From Planctomycetaceae bacterium (lineage in GTDB: Bacteria > Planctomycetota > Planctomycetia > Pirellulales > Pirellulaceae): 64,000 nt of DNA. Positions 18,264-27,437 of this stretch are shown piece after piece (the stretch's first letter is position 1; each line of letters starts with the position of its first letter). The stretch is from contig JAIYDN010000107.1 in NCBI GenBank assembly GCA_027487485.1, forward strand, positions 62,001 through 126,000. The letters are read 5' to 3'. The position numbers were made by a program, and so were the translations under genes. Under the pieces are notes generated by a model that saw nothing but the letters and a program-made list of their open reading frames with translations, was not told where the DNA came from and made no database searches.

Positions 18264-18682
18264 GATTCCTCCCGTGGTTCGGTGGAAATCTTATAGGACG
18301 GTACTTTCAGTTTGGTGCACATGTCCATGATTGCAACCACAGCTTGAAAGGCGACTGTTCGGTCGCCTCGAATGATGACCATTTGATTGATGGGATTGTC
18401 GACGACGGCTTGCTTCACGACTTCTTCAACGCGATCGATCGTCATCCGCTCGCCACGGACCATGTACTGGCCAGATGCATCTACATTGATTACAAGTTCA
18501 TTGGGTTCCATCGTCATGGGGACAGCACTGGACGCGGATGGTAATTGAACAGGAAGTTCTCGATCATCCTGAGCGAACCGGGTGGCTACCAAAAAGAAAA
18601 TCAGCAGCAGGAAGACGACATCGATCAGGGGTGTCAAACTGAGTGAATCAAGGGCTCTTCCTTTTTTGAGTTGAATCGGCAT
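18260..18682 (-). CDS. ExbD/TolR family energy-transducing protein
   Basis: A 140-residue protein with the ExbD layout: a short cytoplasmic N-terminus, one membrane helix SLTPLIDVVFLLLIFFLVAT carrying the proton-path Asp in LIDVVF, and a periplasmic domain ending VAIMDMCTKLKVPSYKIST. Family members work with a MotA/TolQ/ExbB proton channel. No such gene lies beside it: proB is 25 bp upstream and the squalene-cyclase-like gene overlaps downstream. The channel partner must be encoded elsewhere if the protein is energised in the normal way. Confidence 0.88.
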   Translation of the reverse strand: MPIQLKKGRALDSLSLTPLIDVVFLLLIFFLVATRFAQDDRELPVQLPSASSAVPMTMEPNELVINVDASGQYMVRGERMTIDRVEEVVKQAVVDNPINQMVIIRGDRTVAFQAVVAIMDMCTKLKVPSYKISTEPREES

Positions 18683-18707
18683 TTGGCATCCTAAGCGATT
18701 GCAAGTT

Positions 18708-19838
18708 CTAAACGATCGCGAGATTGTCTCGATGAATAACCTCTTCGTAGGGGCATTGTCCCAATATCTGCTCGATCCGATCCGATCGGCATCCTCGTAT
18801 TTGCTTTACCTGGGTCGCATTGTAGTTGATTAGCCCTCGAGCAATTTCCGTGGCATGTTCGTTGATGATGGAAACGACATCTCCCTTGCCAAAATCCCCT
18901 TCTACCGTTTTGATCCCGATGGCCAACAAGCTTCTTCCATCTTCGCACATGGCCTTTGCTGCTCCTTGGTCCACTGACAATAGTCCAGCGGGTTGAGCCG
19001 AAAAGCCAATCCAGCGTTTGCGTGGCGAAATGGCTTTCGACTGTGGCACAAACAAGGTACCAATCGATTCACCTCGGGCCAACCGAACCAGCACATCCGG
19101 TCCTCGGCCCCAGCCGATGATAACACTTTGGCCACTGTTCGTCACGAATTTGGCGGTGGCGAGTTTGCTAGCCATTCCACCTTTGCTAACACCTGTTTTT
19201 CGATCGCGAACCATTTCTTCAATCGATTCATCAATTCGTTCGACGGTCGGTACCACCTGTGCATTGGGATCGCTGGGGTCGCGATCATATAGGCCCTGCA
19301 CGTCGCTGAGAATGACTAACAGACTTCCTTCCAGCAGACCTGCAACCATCCCGGCAAGTCGATCGTTGTCGCCGAAGGTGGTTTTCAATTCGTCGACAGC
19401 GACGGTGTCGTTTTCATTGATGATTGGGATGGCACCCAGTTCCAGAAGCCGTCGCAGCGTGTTGCGAACATTCAAATAAGCAACGCGATCGTCCAGTTCG
19501 GAGGCGGTTAAGAGAACTTGAGCGGCAAGTCGACCATGCTTGGCGAACGTTTGTTCGTAGACGTGGATGAGATGCGTTTGGCCGATGGCAGCGACCGCTT
19601 GCAGAGTTGCGAGGTCGGATGGTCGACTGGTCAGTCCCAGTTTTCCGACTCCGCTGGCAACCGCGCCGCTGGAGACCAAGACGACCCGCTTACCCATTTC
19701 AACCAGCATGATCAATTGCCTTGCCAAGTTAGCAACTTGAGCTTGATCAAGCAGGCCATCGTCTCCGGTCAAGGATCGCGATCCCACCTTGACGATCCAG
19801 GTCGATGCTTCAGAAACCAGTTGCCGATTGTTTGACAC
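18708..19838 (-). CDS. proB: Glutamate 5-kinase
   Basis: A 376-residue enzyme that phosphorylates glutamate in the first step of proline synthesis. Motifs of the amino-acid-kinase domain are WIVKVGSRSLTG at the N-terminus, VVLVSSGAVASGVGKLGL, IPIINENDTVAVDEL and KGGMASKLATAKF. Residues about 275-376 form the C-terminal PUA domain (GAAKAMCEDGRSLLAIGIK, FGKGDVVSI). Length matches PUA-containing forms. It lies 53 bp after ispG and 25 bp before exbD. The proA partner is not in the window. Confidence 0.95.
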   Translation of the reverse strand: MSNNRQLVSEASTWIVKVGSRSLTGDDGLLDQAQVANLARQLIMLVEMGKRVVLVSSGAVASGVGKLGLTSRPSDLATLQAVAAIGQTHLIHVYEQTFAKHGRLAAQVLLTASELDDRVAYLNVRNTLRRLLELGAIPIINENDTVAVDELKTTFGDNDRLAGMVAGLLEGSLLVILSDVQGLYDRDPSDPNAQVVPTVERIDESIEEMVRDRKTGVSKGGMASKLATAKFVTNSGQSVIIGWGRGPDVLVRLARGESIGTLFVPQSKAISPRKRWIGFSAQPAGLLSVDQGAAKAMCEDGRSLLAIGIKTVEGDFGKGDVVSIINEHATEIARGLINYNATQVKQIRGCRSDRIEQILGQCPYEEVIHRDNLAIV

Positions 19839-19891
19839 GTTGATCCTAGGCGAGAGGTCTGTTCAGATGGAAAGTAAAATGAGTTAGGTCG

Positions 19892-21049
19892 TTAAGCTTT
19901 GGCCGAGCTGGTCTGCTGCTTGGTCAGGATCAAGCGATCGAGTTCTTCGCGAAGCTTAGGTAGAATTTCATCGTAGGGGTAAGCGCCAATCGCTTCCCCG
20001 CCGCGCTTGAGATTGACCTTGGCAGGCCCGCACCACAGTCCAAGATCGGCATCATCGGTTTCGCCCGGTCCGTTCACTCGGCAACCCATGACAGCAATCG
20101 TGATGGCGTAGTCTTTTGCATATTGCGTCATCGCCTTGACATCTTGAGCCAGCTCGACAAACGCTTCGTTTTCTACTCGGGAGCAACTTGGGCAGGAGAT
20201 GATATTGAGCTTGGTTGGGTCGAGAGCCACCACGGATCTCAAGCGTCCATTGCGAATGTCATCGATGATTTGTCGGCCCGCTTCGATCTCCATCGACTTC
20301 TTGGAGTTTGGCACTGTTAAGCTGACGCGAATCGTGTCGCCGATGCCACGTCCGATCAACTGCTCGAAAGCGATACGCGTCTTGATGATCCCATCTGGTG
20401 GAAGCCCAGCTTCGGTAACTCCCAAGTGCAGTGGAATATCAGGTCGAAGTTCGGCAAAGCGTTGATTGACCGTAACGACATTCGATGGATCGCTATCTTT
20501 GAGCGAAACAACGTAGCGGGTGAAGCCGATCGAGTCGAGCAGTTCGCAATGCTCCGTCGCAGAGGCTAGCATGGGGCCCAAAGAGTCTTTGCTATCGAAC
20601 AGTTCTTTTTGGTTCGGGTCGACGCTGCCACAGTTTACTCCGACTCGCATCGCACAATCGTTGGCGCCCGCCACGTCGGCCAAAAACTTGACTTTGTCTT
20701 GCCAGGGGCGTGATTTCTCGTGGTGGTACAGGTGGCCAGGGTTGTATCGCACCTTGTCGACATGCGGAGCGACCTTCTCGACCAATCGATAATTTTCCTG
20801 GAGGTCCACGGACAGATTGGCGGTTGTCTGGCGACGAATTTCGGCCAACGCTTCGGCGTCCTTGTCGCTGTCGACCGCGATGCGAACCACATCGGCGCCC
20901 GCTTTTTGCAGATCGTTCACAAGAGCAACAGTCGCGTCGATATTGGTCGTGGCGGTTGCCGTCATGCTCTGCACGGCAATGGGATGTTCAGCTCCGACGG
21001 CTATCGAACCGATAGAGACGCTTCGTGTTGGATTACGTTTAATTTGCAT
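19892..21049 (-). CDS. ispG: 4-hydroxy-3-methylbut-2-enyl-diphosphate synthase (IspG/GcpE)
   Basis: A 385-residue enzyme of the MEP isoprenoid pathway that reduces MEcPP to HMBPP with a 4Fe-4S cluster. The TIM-barrel part starts [15 protein letters not shown] and has the family block VRYNPGH. The cluster ligands are visible in ISCPSCSR (two Cys) and [11 protein letters not shown] (third Cys). The length matches the compact bacterial form rather than the longer form with an inserted domain. It heads a minus-strand run with proB. Confidence 0.95.
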   Translation of the reverse strand: MQIKRNPTRSVSIGSIAVGAEHPIAVQSMTATATTNIDATVALVNDLQKAGADVVRIAVDSDKDAEALAEIRRQTTANLSVDLQENYRLVEKVAPHVDKVRYNPGHLYHHEKSRPWQDKVKFLADVAGANDCAMRVGVNCGSVDPNQKELFDSKDSLGPMLASATEHCELLDSIGFTRYVVSLKDSDPSNVVTVNQRFAELRPDIPLHLGVTEAGLPPDGIIKTRIAFEQLIGRGIGDTIRVSLTVPNSKKSMEIEAGRQIIDDIRNGRLRSVVALDPTKLNIISCPSCSRVENEAFVELAQDVKAMTQYAKDYAITIAVMGCRVNGPGETDDADLGLWCGPAKVNLKRGGEAIGAYPYDEILPKLREELDRLILTKQQTSSAKA

Positions 21050-21272
21050 GAGTTAAGCGTGATAGAGAGAAAAATGGGGCGCCAAGCGAACATTCCGTCC
21101 GGTCATTCTACCCGGATCGGAATCAACCGAAACTACCATAAATTCGTCACGCTGCTTTCGCCCTTTGAAGCTGCGTCCATCGAAATTCAGGATTTTGAGC
21201 CCATGAAAAGTCAGGTAACGCAACTTCAAAACTAGCTTTCTTGGCTCGGCTTTAGGTTGATACCGTGGACGA

Positions 21273-22253
21273 TCAAGACAATCCAAAGGCTTTTTGCATT
21301 TGTTTTCGGACGATGGTCAATCTTTCCAGTCCGCCGCCACCCACTTCGGCGGTTGCCCAGCCGGTGAAGTTGATTTCTTCGAGTCCCTTTTGGACTTCGG
21401 CCCAGGGAAGATCGTCTTCTTCCGACGTAATATCGACGAATTTGTTTTTGGCGCGGCTGAAGCCCTTCACATCCAGCTTGACGGCGCGGCGTCCAAATGC
21501 GTTCAGCCACGCTCTTGGTTGTCCGTATTTCCAATGGTTTCCGATGTCGTAGTACATTCCGATCCAAGGGCTATTGAAACTGTCCACGAACCGAATGAAC
21601 TTGTCTGGCGACTGCTCGGGGGGGAGGTCGTGATCGTAATGCAATTTGTTCCAAACGTTTTCGAACAAAATAGGTTGTCCGAGCGACGCGGCGAGAGGAA
21701 TCAGCTTTTTGATTTCCTCGGAGGCTCTGGCTTCGACCTCGTGTTCCGTACCATCGTCCCCACGTCCTACGACAATCAAAACACCACTGCCGCCGATGGC
21801 ATGGGATACTCGCAAACAATGCTCGATATTTGCAACTCCTTTGGCTCGATCGTCAGGGTTTCCGCTCGTGAGGCGGACTTGCCAATGCTGATGGTTAATG
21901 GCGTTATGGCAGAAAACGCCCGATTCTTGGACTGCTTTTTTCGCTTCATCGACCGTGAAATTTCCCGCCTCATCAAAGTCCACACCATCGAAGCCAGCTT
22001 GGTCGGCAAGCTTGAGCCGCTCAACCAATGACAGCTTCTTTCCATTGGACTCATTGGAAATCATGGTCAGTTTGCACGAAATCAGAATTCTCTTGCCGGT
22101 GGGGGGAACGACCGTTGCAGACTTGGTATCGGCCTCCGTCGTTCGCACGGGGGATGCTAGGCTGTTGGAAGCGTTGAGATAAGCTGCGGTTGCTGCCGCG
22201 GCAGCCCCAGCGCCTAAAAAGCTTCTGCGTTCCATTGAGAGGGGTCGGTTCAT
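21273..22253 (-). CDS. Tat-exported TIM-barrel protein (sugar isomerase/epimerase-like)
   Basis: A 326-residue protein with a Tat-type leader (MERRSFLGAGAAAAATAA, from an inner Met at 22235). The xylose-isomerase-like TIM barrel follows, with DQAGFDGVDFDEAGNF, GVLIVVGRGDDG, ILFENVWNKLHYDHD and WIGMYYDIGNHWKYG. The Glu, Asp and His residues there match the metal site of AP_endonuc_2 family members. The family includes hydroxypyruvate isomerases and sugar epimerases; the substrate cannot be told. Export through Tat is common for these in planctomycetes. A stretch of 223 bp without a supported gene separates it from ispG. Confidence 0.82.
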   Translation of the reverse strand: MNRPLSMERRSFLGAGAAAAATAAYLNASNSLASPVRTTEADTKSATVVPPTGKRILISCKLTMISNESNGKKLSLVERLKLADQAGFDGVDFDEAGNFTVDEAKKAVQESGVFCHNAINHQHWQVRLTSGNPDDRAKGVANIEHCLRVSHAIGGSGVLIVVGRGDDGTEHEVEARASEEIKKLIPLAASLGQPILFENVWNKLHYDHDLPPEQSPDKFIRFVDSFNSPWIGMYYDIGNHWKYGQPRAWLNAFGRRAVKLDVKGFSRAKNKFVDITSEEDDLPWAEVQKGLEEINFTGWATAEVGGGGLERLTIVRKQMQKAFGLS

Positions 22254-22385
22254 TTCGAGTCAAGCTCCAGTTCACAAAGAGGAATCAGCGTCAAGAAGTC
22301 AGCAAATCACAGTCGCCGGACCCATTCCATTGCAATCCGGGCGAGCCCTAGTCTAGCCTACCTCGCCACCGTAGTCACTCCGACC

Positions 22386-22616
22386 GTAGTGGACGAGGCA
22401 ACGAGTCCCGGCTGTTTCGTAGTGGACGAGGCGACGAGTCCCGTCTGTTTCGTAGTGGACGAGGCAACGAGTCCCGTCTGTTTCGTAGTGGACGAGGCAA
22501 CGAGTCCCGTCTGTTTTGTAGTGGACGAGGCAACGAGTCCCGTCTGTTTTGTAGTGGACGAGGCGACGAGTCCCGTCTGTTTTGTAGTGGACGAGGCGAC
22601 GAGTCCCGGCTGTTAC
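22386..22616. repeat. 33-bp tandem repeat array, seven units
   Basis: Seven units of 33 bp (GTAGTGGACGAGGCAACGAG then TCCCGTCTGTTTC) run head to tail with only a few substitutions. A degenerate eighth unit starts at 22617 (GTATTCAACGAGGC). There are no spacers, so this is not a CRISPR. Because 33 is divisible by three, both strands stay open and give repeated-peptide frames (VVDEATSPVCF on plus) that I judge spurious. Related units occur inverted at 35377..35595. The array fills the centre of the gene-free stretch 22254..22861; the rest holds nothing I can assign. Confidence 0.92.
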
Positions 22617-22861
22617 GTATTCAACGAGGCTATCAGGCACGGTTTAACAGCGCCTCGTTCTGGAAAACCCCAGAAAACCGGTTAACTTCCTTGGACACTA
22701 CATATTCTTCGGACGAGATTTCAGTAAAATGGATGGTGACTATCGATGGGCAAGGCCGACTCGTTGCAATGATGCAGGGTTGCTATTTCGACTAATTTGA
22801 TGGGGATAGTGCATCGAGATCCACGAAGACTCAATCGTGGTTCTTCGAGGAACAATTTGGC

Positions 22862-24412
22862 ATGACGCAGATTACATCGGACCGAATTTTTGAACTTATT
22901 GAAAAAAGCCGACTCGTCGAGTCAGGCAAGCTTCAAGCTCAGCTGGATGTGATTCGGGCCCGGCATGACGGGGTTCTGCCGGAGGACCCGGTGGTCGTTT
23001 GTAAGGAGCTTGAAGACGCCGGCGTTATCACGCGTTGGCAAAGCGAGAAAATTCTCCAGGGCAAATACAAGGGTTTCTTTTTGGGGAGCCACAAGCTTTT
23101 AGGGCACCTCGGTTCTGGTGGAATGAGCAGTGTCTATTTGGCGGAACATATGCTGATGAAGCACCAGCGTGCCATCAAGGTTCTTCCAAAATCCAAGTTG
23201 GGCAAGAACAGCTATCTAGAACGATTTCAGCGAGAGGCCAAGGCTATCGCGTCGCTGAACCATCCCAACATCGTTCGGGCCTACGACATTAATAATGAAA
23301 AAGACACTCACTACTTGGTGATGGAGTATGTCGAAGGCGCGGACATGCAGAACTTGGTTCGAAAGCATGGCCCATTGCCTTATGCCGTCGCAGCGGACTA
23401 TATCGCACAAGCAGCTCGAGGATTGCATCACGCTCATGAGGCTGGTCTTATTCACCGAGATGTGAAGCCGGCGAACCTTTTGGTCAACAAAGATGGCGTG
23501 GTCAAGGTTTTGGACCTTGGGCTGGCTTTGTTTTCGGAAGACACCGATGCATCCTTGACGATGGAATACAACGACAAGGTATTGGGGACTGCGGATTATT
23601 TGCCACCCGAACAGGCTATCAATAGTCACAAGATTGACAGCCGTGCTGATATGTATGGACTTGGGTGCACCCTTTACTTTTTGCTAACGGGCCATCCGCC
23701 TTTTCCTGACGGCAGCATTGCAAGCCGAATCATCAAGCACCAGAACTCGATGCCACCCGACATTCGGAAAGAACGAGTCGATTGCCCAGGGGAACTGGAT
23801 GGCGTATGCGTCAAAATGATGCAAAAGGATCCGAAATTCCGGTACACATCGTGCCTTCAAGTCGCCGAGATCTTAGAAGCTTGGCTCAAAAAGTACCGGG
23901 AAGAGACCAAAGACAATCCTTCCAAACATCGGGACAACAATTTGTCCGTAACCGATATTTTGGACGGCAAGGTTCGTTCTCAACAGAACATCGACACAGT
24001 CACCAATCGCGGAAGCGGTACCATTGGTGGCAAAATGAATTTGGGTAGTGCTGTGGTTAGCCTTTCCGCTTCCGACAGTGGTGTTCTAAGAGCGATTGCA
24101 AAAAGCGATGCTTCCTCGATCGATAGCAAGATCGATCTTGTGCGAGACACCAGCAAGCCGAACGCTCAGAAGTCGAAGAGTCAAGCGATTGCGAAAGCCA
24201 ATTCGCCGATGTCTGGTCCGCAAAAGGGGTCCGGCTCGGGGTCGCCACTAGTCAAACCCATGGAAAAGCCCAAATCGGCAGCCGGACCAAACATTGCCTC
24301 CAAGACGGCAGTGCCCAAGAATAAGTCGAACACGGCAGTAATCATCACGGTAATCGCAATCGTCTTGATTTTGGGTGTTGGCATTATCGCTGCGATTATT
24401 GCCAACCGGTAG
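22862..24412 (+). CDS. Membrane-anchored Ser/Thr protein kinase (PknB-like)
   Basis: A 516-residue protein. An N-terminal helical region of about 70 residues (RIFELIEKSRLVESGKLQ) precedes the kinase domain. Kinase motifs are the Gly loop LGHLGSGGMSSVYLAEH, the Lys in RAIKVLPKS, the catalytic loop HRDVKPANLLVN, and the metal motif as DLG in KVLDLGLALF. The activation segment ends GTADYLPPEQA. A disordered Ser/Lys-rich linker leads to one C-terminal membrane segment (AVIITVIAIVLILGVGIIAAII), so the kinase faces the cytoplasm with almost nothing outside. The cytochrome gene follows after 44 bp and may be co-transcribed. Confidence 0.92.
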   Translation: MTQITSDRIFELIEKSRLVESGKLQAQLDVIRARHDGVLPEDPVVVCKELEDAGVITRWQSEKILQGKYKGFFLGSHKLLGHLGSGGMSSVYLAEHMLMKHQRAIKVLPKSKLGKNSYLERFQREAKAIASLNHPNIVRAYDINNEKDTHYLVMEYVEGADMQNLVRKHGPLPYAVAADYIAQAARGLHHAHEAGLIHRDVKPANLLVNKDGVVKVLDLGLALFSEDTDASLTMEYNDKVLGTADYLPPEQAINSHKIDSRADMYGLGCTLYFLLTGHPPFPDGSIASRIIKHQNSMPPDIRKERVDCPGELDGVCVKMMQKDPKFRYTSCLQVAEILEAWLKKYREETKDNPSKHRDNNLSVTDILDGKVRSQQNIDTVTNRGSGTIGGKMNLGSAVVSLSASDSGVLRAIAKSDASSIDSKIDLVRDTSKPNAQKSKSQAIAKANSPMSGPQKGSGSGSPLVKPMEKPKSAAGPNIASKTAVPKNKSNTAVIITVIAIVLILGVGIIAAIIANR

Positions 24413-24456
24413 TTCTAGATTCCGAACATGGCGTCCAAAAGCGTGCAGGTGAAAGA

Positions 24457-26364
24457 ATGATGATGTTGAGATGCTCTTCGATCCTATTCGTCTTTGCTTA
24501 TGTTCTTTCTGGTGATTTGCTCGCCTTCGATCTGGGGGCGCTCAAGCAATCCATAGTGAAAGCAGGCCAGCAATTAAAAGCGGGTGAGATCTCGGATTGC
24601 ATCACGAACATTCAAGAAGCCTCGGACGCCCTCCCAGGACTGGTGATGCAAGCCACTCCCAAAGAATTGACGGAGCTGAAAGGCTTACATGCCAAGCTTC
24701 AGAAGGCGCATGAGCTGTTAGCCATCGAGGGAGCGGAACTGGACGATCTTCCTAGTTGGGACGAGTTGATCAAGATCAAGAAATCCGGCGGAACAGTGCC
24801 TGGTAAGAAGCCTGCTGGAACGATGGAGGAGAAAAAGAAAGCTGATGAATCTAAAGGTGTCAGTTTTACTCGCGATTTGGCACCCTGGCTGGTAAGTCAA
24901 TGCGGGCGATGTCATGTGAGTGAAAGTCGTGGTCGATTTTCCATGGCAACATTTGAAGCGCTCATGAAAGGGACTCGGGATGGCGTCGTTCTGTTCCCTG
25001 GGGATCCCGTAGGCAGCAGGTTCGTGGAGGTGATTGAAACCGGCGATATGCCTCGTGGTGGTGGAAAAGTTTCTCCCGAGAACTTAGCCAAACTCAAACA
25101 GTGGGTCACCGAAGGTGCGAAGTTTGATGGACCAGCAGCGTCGGCCCCTTTGCCGTCATTGGTCACGGACAAAGCACCTGATGCGGCTGCTCCGATGAAG
25201 TCGGAACCGGCCGTGGTCGCAATGGCAACAGGAAAAGAAACCGTCAGCTTTTCACAGGATATCGCTCCCATTTTGATCGCCAATTGCAATGGCTGCCATT
25301 ACAACGGCACGCGAAATTCTGGAGGCCTTCGGTTCGATGACTTTGCTGGGTTGCTCAAGGGCGGGACCAGTGGTTTGGCCATTGAAGCAGGCAAGCCGGA
25401 AGAGAGCTTACTTATTCGCAAGCTTCGCGGTACATCGGGTGCACGCATGCCGTTGGGGCGTGCTCCGTTGGATGACGATAAAATCAAACTGGTTGCGACA
25501 TGGATTAGCGAAGGAGCGACCTTTGACGGCTACAGTCAAGATGGCAAGCTCGATCAGGTGGTTGGCAAAGCTTGGGCATCCAAGGCTGGTCATGAAGAAC
25601 TGATGGCCAAGCGAATGGATCGGGCTCGCGAGAAATGGAAGATAGTCTCACCGAAAAGTGAGCCATCCGAAGCCAGCGATCAGCAGTTTCACGTGATCGG
25701 TGATATTGGTGATGAGAATGCGAAGTTGTTGTTGTCGCAAGCCAACAACGCGCTGAAGCAGGTCAAAAAGATGTTCAAGATTACCGGGAACGATCCGATT
25801 CTAAAGGGCGGTATCACGATTTTTGCATTGAAGCAACGTTACGATTACAGCGAATTTGGCAAGATGGCGGAAGGTGGGCGATCGATACCTTCCGAATGGT
25901 CAAGTCATTGGCGCAAAGAAACGCTCGATACTTATATCGCAATCATATTTGATAAGACGGAAAGCAAGATCAATGAATCGTCGCTTGTTCAGCAGATATC
26001 GAGTCTTTGGGTGGGTTCGATGGATGGTGTTCCCAAATGGTTTGCAGACGGGGCCGGACGCAATGCCCTAGCGAACTTGGTAGGCCAAAACGATGCAAGG
26101 GTCCAAGCCTGGGTCAAGCGAGTGCCAGAATCGATGAAGCAGCTCGAGGATATGAAACGGCTGATGAACGGCAACATGAATGACGAAGATGCAGCCACCA
26201 TTGGATTCGGAGTGATTCGATGGATGTATGACTCGAAGATGAAGTCACAGTATGAAACGATTCTTAGAACGTTAGCGAGTGGTTCGAACTTTGAACAAGC
26301 GACCATGAAGGCCATCGGGCCAATCGAAGTGTTCCTAAAGAACTTGCTTGGAAAAACCAAGTAG
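24457..26364 (+). CDS. Secreted planctomycete cytochrome-type protein with a peptidase-like C-terminal domain
   Basis: A 635-residue protein with a signal peptide (LRCSSILFVFAYVLSGDLLA). Two planctomycete cytochrome c modules carry haem motifs CGRCH (near residue 149) and CNGCH (near 277), each followed by a GRFSM or GGLRF block and an RMP/DMP ligand region. From about residue 410 a third domain has WVGSMDGVPKWFADGAGR, the form seen after the zinc site in peptidase-MA/DUF1570-like proteins. The expected HExxH is replaced by LVQQISSLW, so I infer a dead metalloprotease fold. The stop TAG at 26362 is the first TAG of a GTAGGCCG repeat border. Function unknown; redox or binding at the periplasm is likely. 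Confidence 0.78.
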   Translation: MMMLRCSSILFVFAYVLSGDLLAFDLGALKQSIVKAGQQLKAGEISDCITNIQEASDALPGLVMQATPKELTELKGLHAKLQKAHELLAIEGAELDDLPSWDELIKIKKSGGTVPGKKPAGTMEEKKKADESKGVSFTRDLAPWLVSQCGRCHVSESRGRFSMATFEALMKGTRDGVVLFPGDPVGSRFVEVIETGDMPRGGGKVSPENLAKLKQWVTEGAKFDGPAASAPLPSLVTDKAPDAAAPMKSEPAVVAMATGKETVSFSQDIAPILIANCNGCHYNGTRNSGGLRFDDFAGLLKGGTSGLAIEAGKPEESLLIRKLRGTSGARMPLGRAPLDDDKIKLVATWISEGATFDGYSQDGKLDQVVGKAWASKAGHEELMAKRMDRAREKWKIVSPKSEPSEASDQQFHVIGDIGDENAKLLLSQANNALKQVKKMFKITGNDPILKGGITIFALKQRYDYSEFGKMAEGGRSIPSEWSSHWRKETLDTYIAIIFDKTESKINESSLVQQISSLWVGSMDGVPKWFADGAGRNALANLVGQNDARVQAWVKRVPESMKQLEDMKRLMNGNMNDEDAATIGFGVIRWMYDSKMKSQYETILRTLASGSNFEQATMKAIGPIEVFLKNLLGKTK

Positions 26365-26620
26365 GCCGCGCGAACGTAGGCCGTAACAAGCGCTAGCGCA
26401 GTTACGGCAGTCCCGTCCGAATCCCATTGCCCCATCGAACAAGTCGGCCATGCCTAGCCCGCCATGCCGTAACTGCGTCCAAAGCGACTTGTTACGGCCT
26501 ACGGCAGAGCGTCAGCTAAACAATGTAGAACAGTTGTCCTCAACTGTTCAGAAGCTTGCAAAGGCATTCCATCCCGGTTCACATCTGGTGGCACTCGACG
26601 CTCGATTCAATTGGAAGAGC
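26365..26620. repeat. GCCGTAAC palindromic repeat, long copy A2
   Basis: From 26376 the DNA reads GTAGGCCGTAACAAGCGCTA and then GCGCAGTTACGGC; a second GCCGTAAC...GTTACGGCC palindrome ends near 26500. After it, GAACAGTTG TCCT CAACTGTTC (26528..26549) is a perfect 9-bp hairpin. The whole block of about 250 bp recurs nearly unchanged at 27178..27430. It directly abuts the stop of the cytochrome gene. No coding potential. Confidence 0.88.
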
Positions 26621-26809
26621 GTTGTCGCGTGAACGCAACGATGCATTGACTCAATAGGAAATCAGCAAATTGCTTTTTGATTAACGCATGAATTTAGGTA
26701 TCGGCAGAGCAAGTGCAAAACAAACTTAGTGAATCGCGTCCAGTTATTCAAAATGGGGCATATGGTTCTTCGTTGTTTTGAGTGAACTGTAATTGAACGA
26801 AAGCATGGA

Positions 26810-27184
26810 ATGGCGATGAGAACTTCTCAGGTCACGTTCACGGAATTTCTTGTGCTTTCGTGCCTTGTTGCACTCGGCGCGCAGGCTTGGATGCTTTTTC
26901 CAAATTATGGTCCCGCTTTTGTTTTGTTGGCGGCCTGGTTAATACTTTTTTTGAGATTTGGTTTCCACAAACAAGTTAGTACGAGTGTCATTCAGGCTCT
27001 AATCGTATTGCTTGTGTTCTATGCTCGATTTCGAAAGGGTGCAGGCATGAACTGGTGGCTTACGCCGTATTTTCTTGCGGATGCGGCGTTCTATTCGTTG
27101 CTGCTTTTGCTACTTCATGTCGTATCGCTTAAGTTGATGCGATTGATGATTGCCAAGCGTTACTACCCAAGACCTAGGCCGTAA
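26810..27184 (+). CDS. Small multi-span membrane protein between two repeat copies
   Basis: A 124-residue protein, nearly all hydrophobic: helices near residues 10-27 (EFLVLSCLVALGAQAWML), 31-49, 58-72 and 88-115 (YFLADAAFYSLLLLLLHVVSL). The last codons, AGG CCG TAA, lie inside the GCCGTAAC repeat starting at 27178, so the repeat supplies the stop. It is flanked by two near-identical repeats about 800 bp apart, so recombination between them could delete it. No family recognised; it has a basic tail (RYYPRPRP). Confidence 0.65.
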   Translation: MAMRTSQVTFTEFLVLSCLVALGAQAWMLFPNYGPAFVLLAAWLILFLRFGFHKQVSTSVIQALIVLLVFYARFRKGAGMNWWLTPYFLADAAFYSLLLLLLHVVSLKLMRLMIAKRYYPRPRP

Positions 27185-27430
27185 CAAGCGAGTAGGCCGT
27201 AACAAGCGCTAGCGCAGTTACGGCAGCCCCGTCCGAACCGAATTGCCCCATCGAACAAGTCGGCCATGCCTAGCCCGCCATGCCGTAACGGCGTCCAAAG
27301 CGACTTGTTACGGCCTACGGCAAAGCGTCAGCTAAACAATGTAGAACAGTTGTCCTCAACTGTTTAGAAGCTTGCAAAGGCATCCCATCCCAATTCACGC
27401 GTGGTGGCACTCGATGCCAAATTCAATTTC
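27178..27430. repeat. GCCGTAAC palindromic repeat, long copy A3
   Basis: It starts within the last codons of the membrane gene (TAGGCCGTAACAAGCG, immediately repeated as GAGTAGGCCGTAACAAGCG). It then follows copy A2 almost base for base, including GTCGGCCATGCCTAGCCCGC, the hairpin GAACAGTTG TCCT CAACTGTT (27344..27364) and GAAGCTTGCAAAGGCAT. The right ends of both copies diverge after GTGGCACTCGA. Confidence 0.88.
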
Positions 27431-27437
27431 TACCGAA

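Noticed and set aside
20720-21235. Plus-strand frame running past the ispG start
   Set aside because: Most of it is antisense to ispG; the remaining 180 bp have no recognisable domain.
22386-22616. CRISPR array
   Set aside because: Units abut directly with no variable spacers and no cas genes are in the window.
22389-22685. Repeated-peptide frames in the 33-bp array, on both strands
   Set aside because: The unit length is divisible by three, so frames stay open by chance; there is no ribosome site, signal or normal composition.
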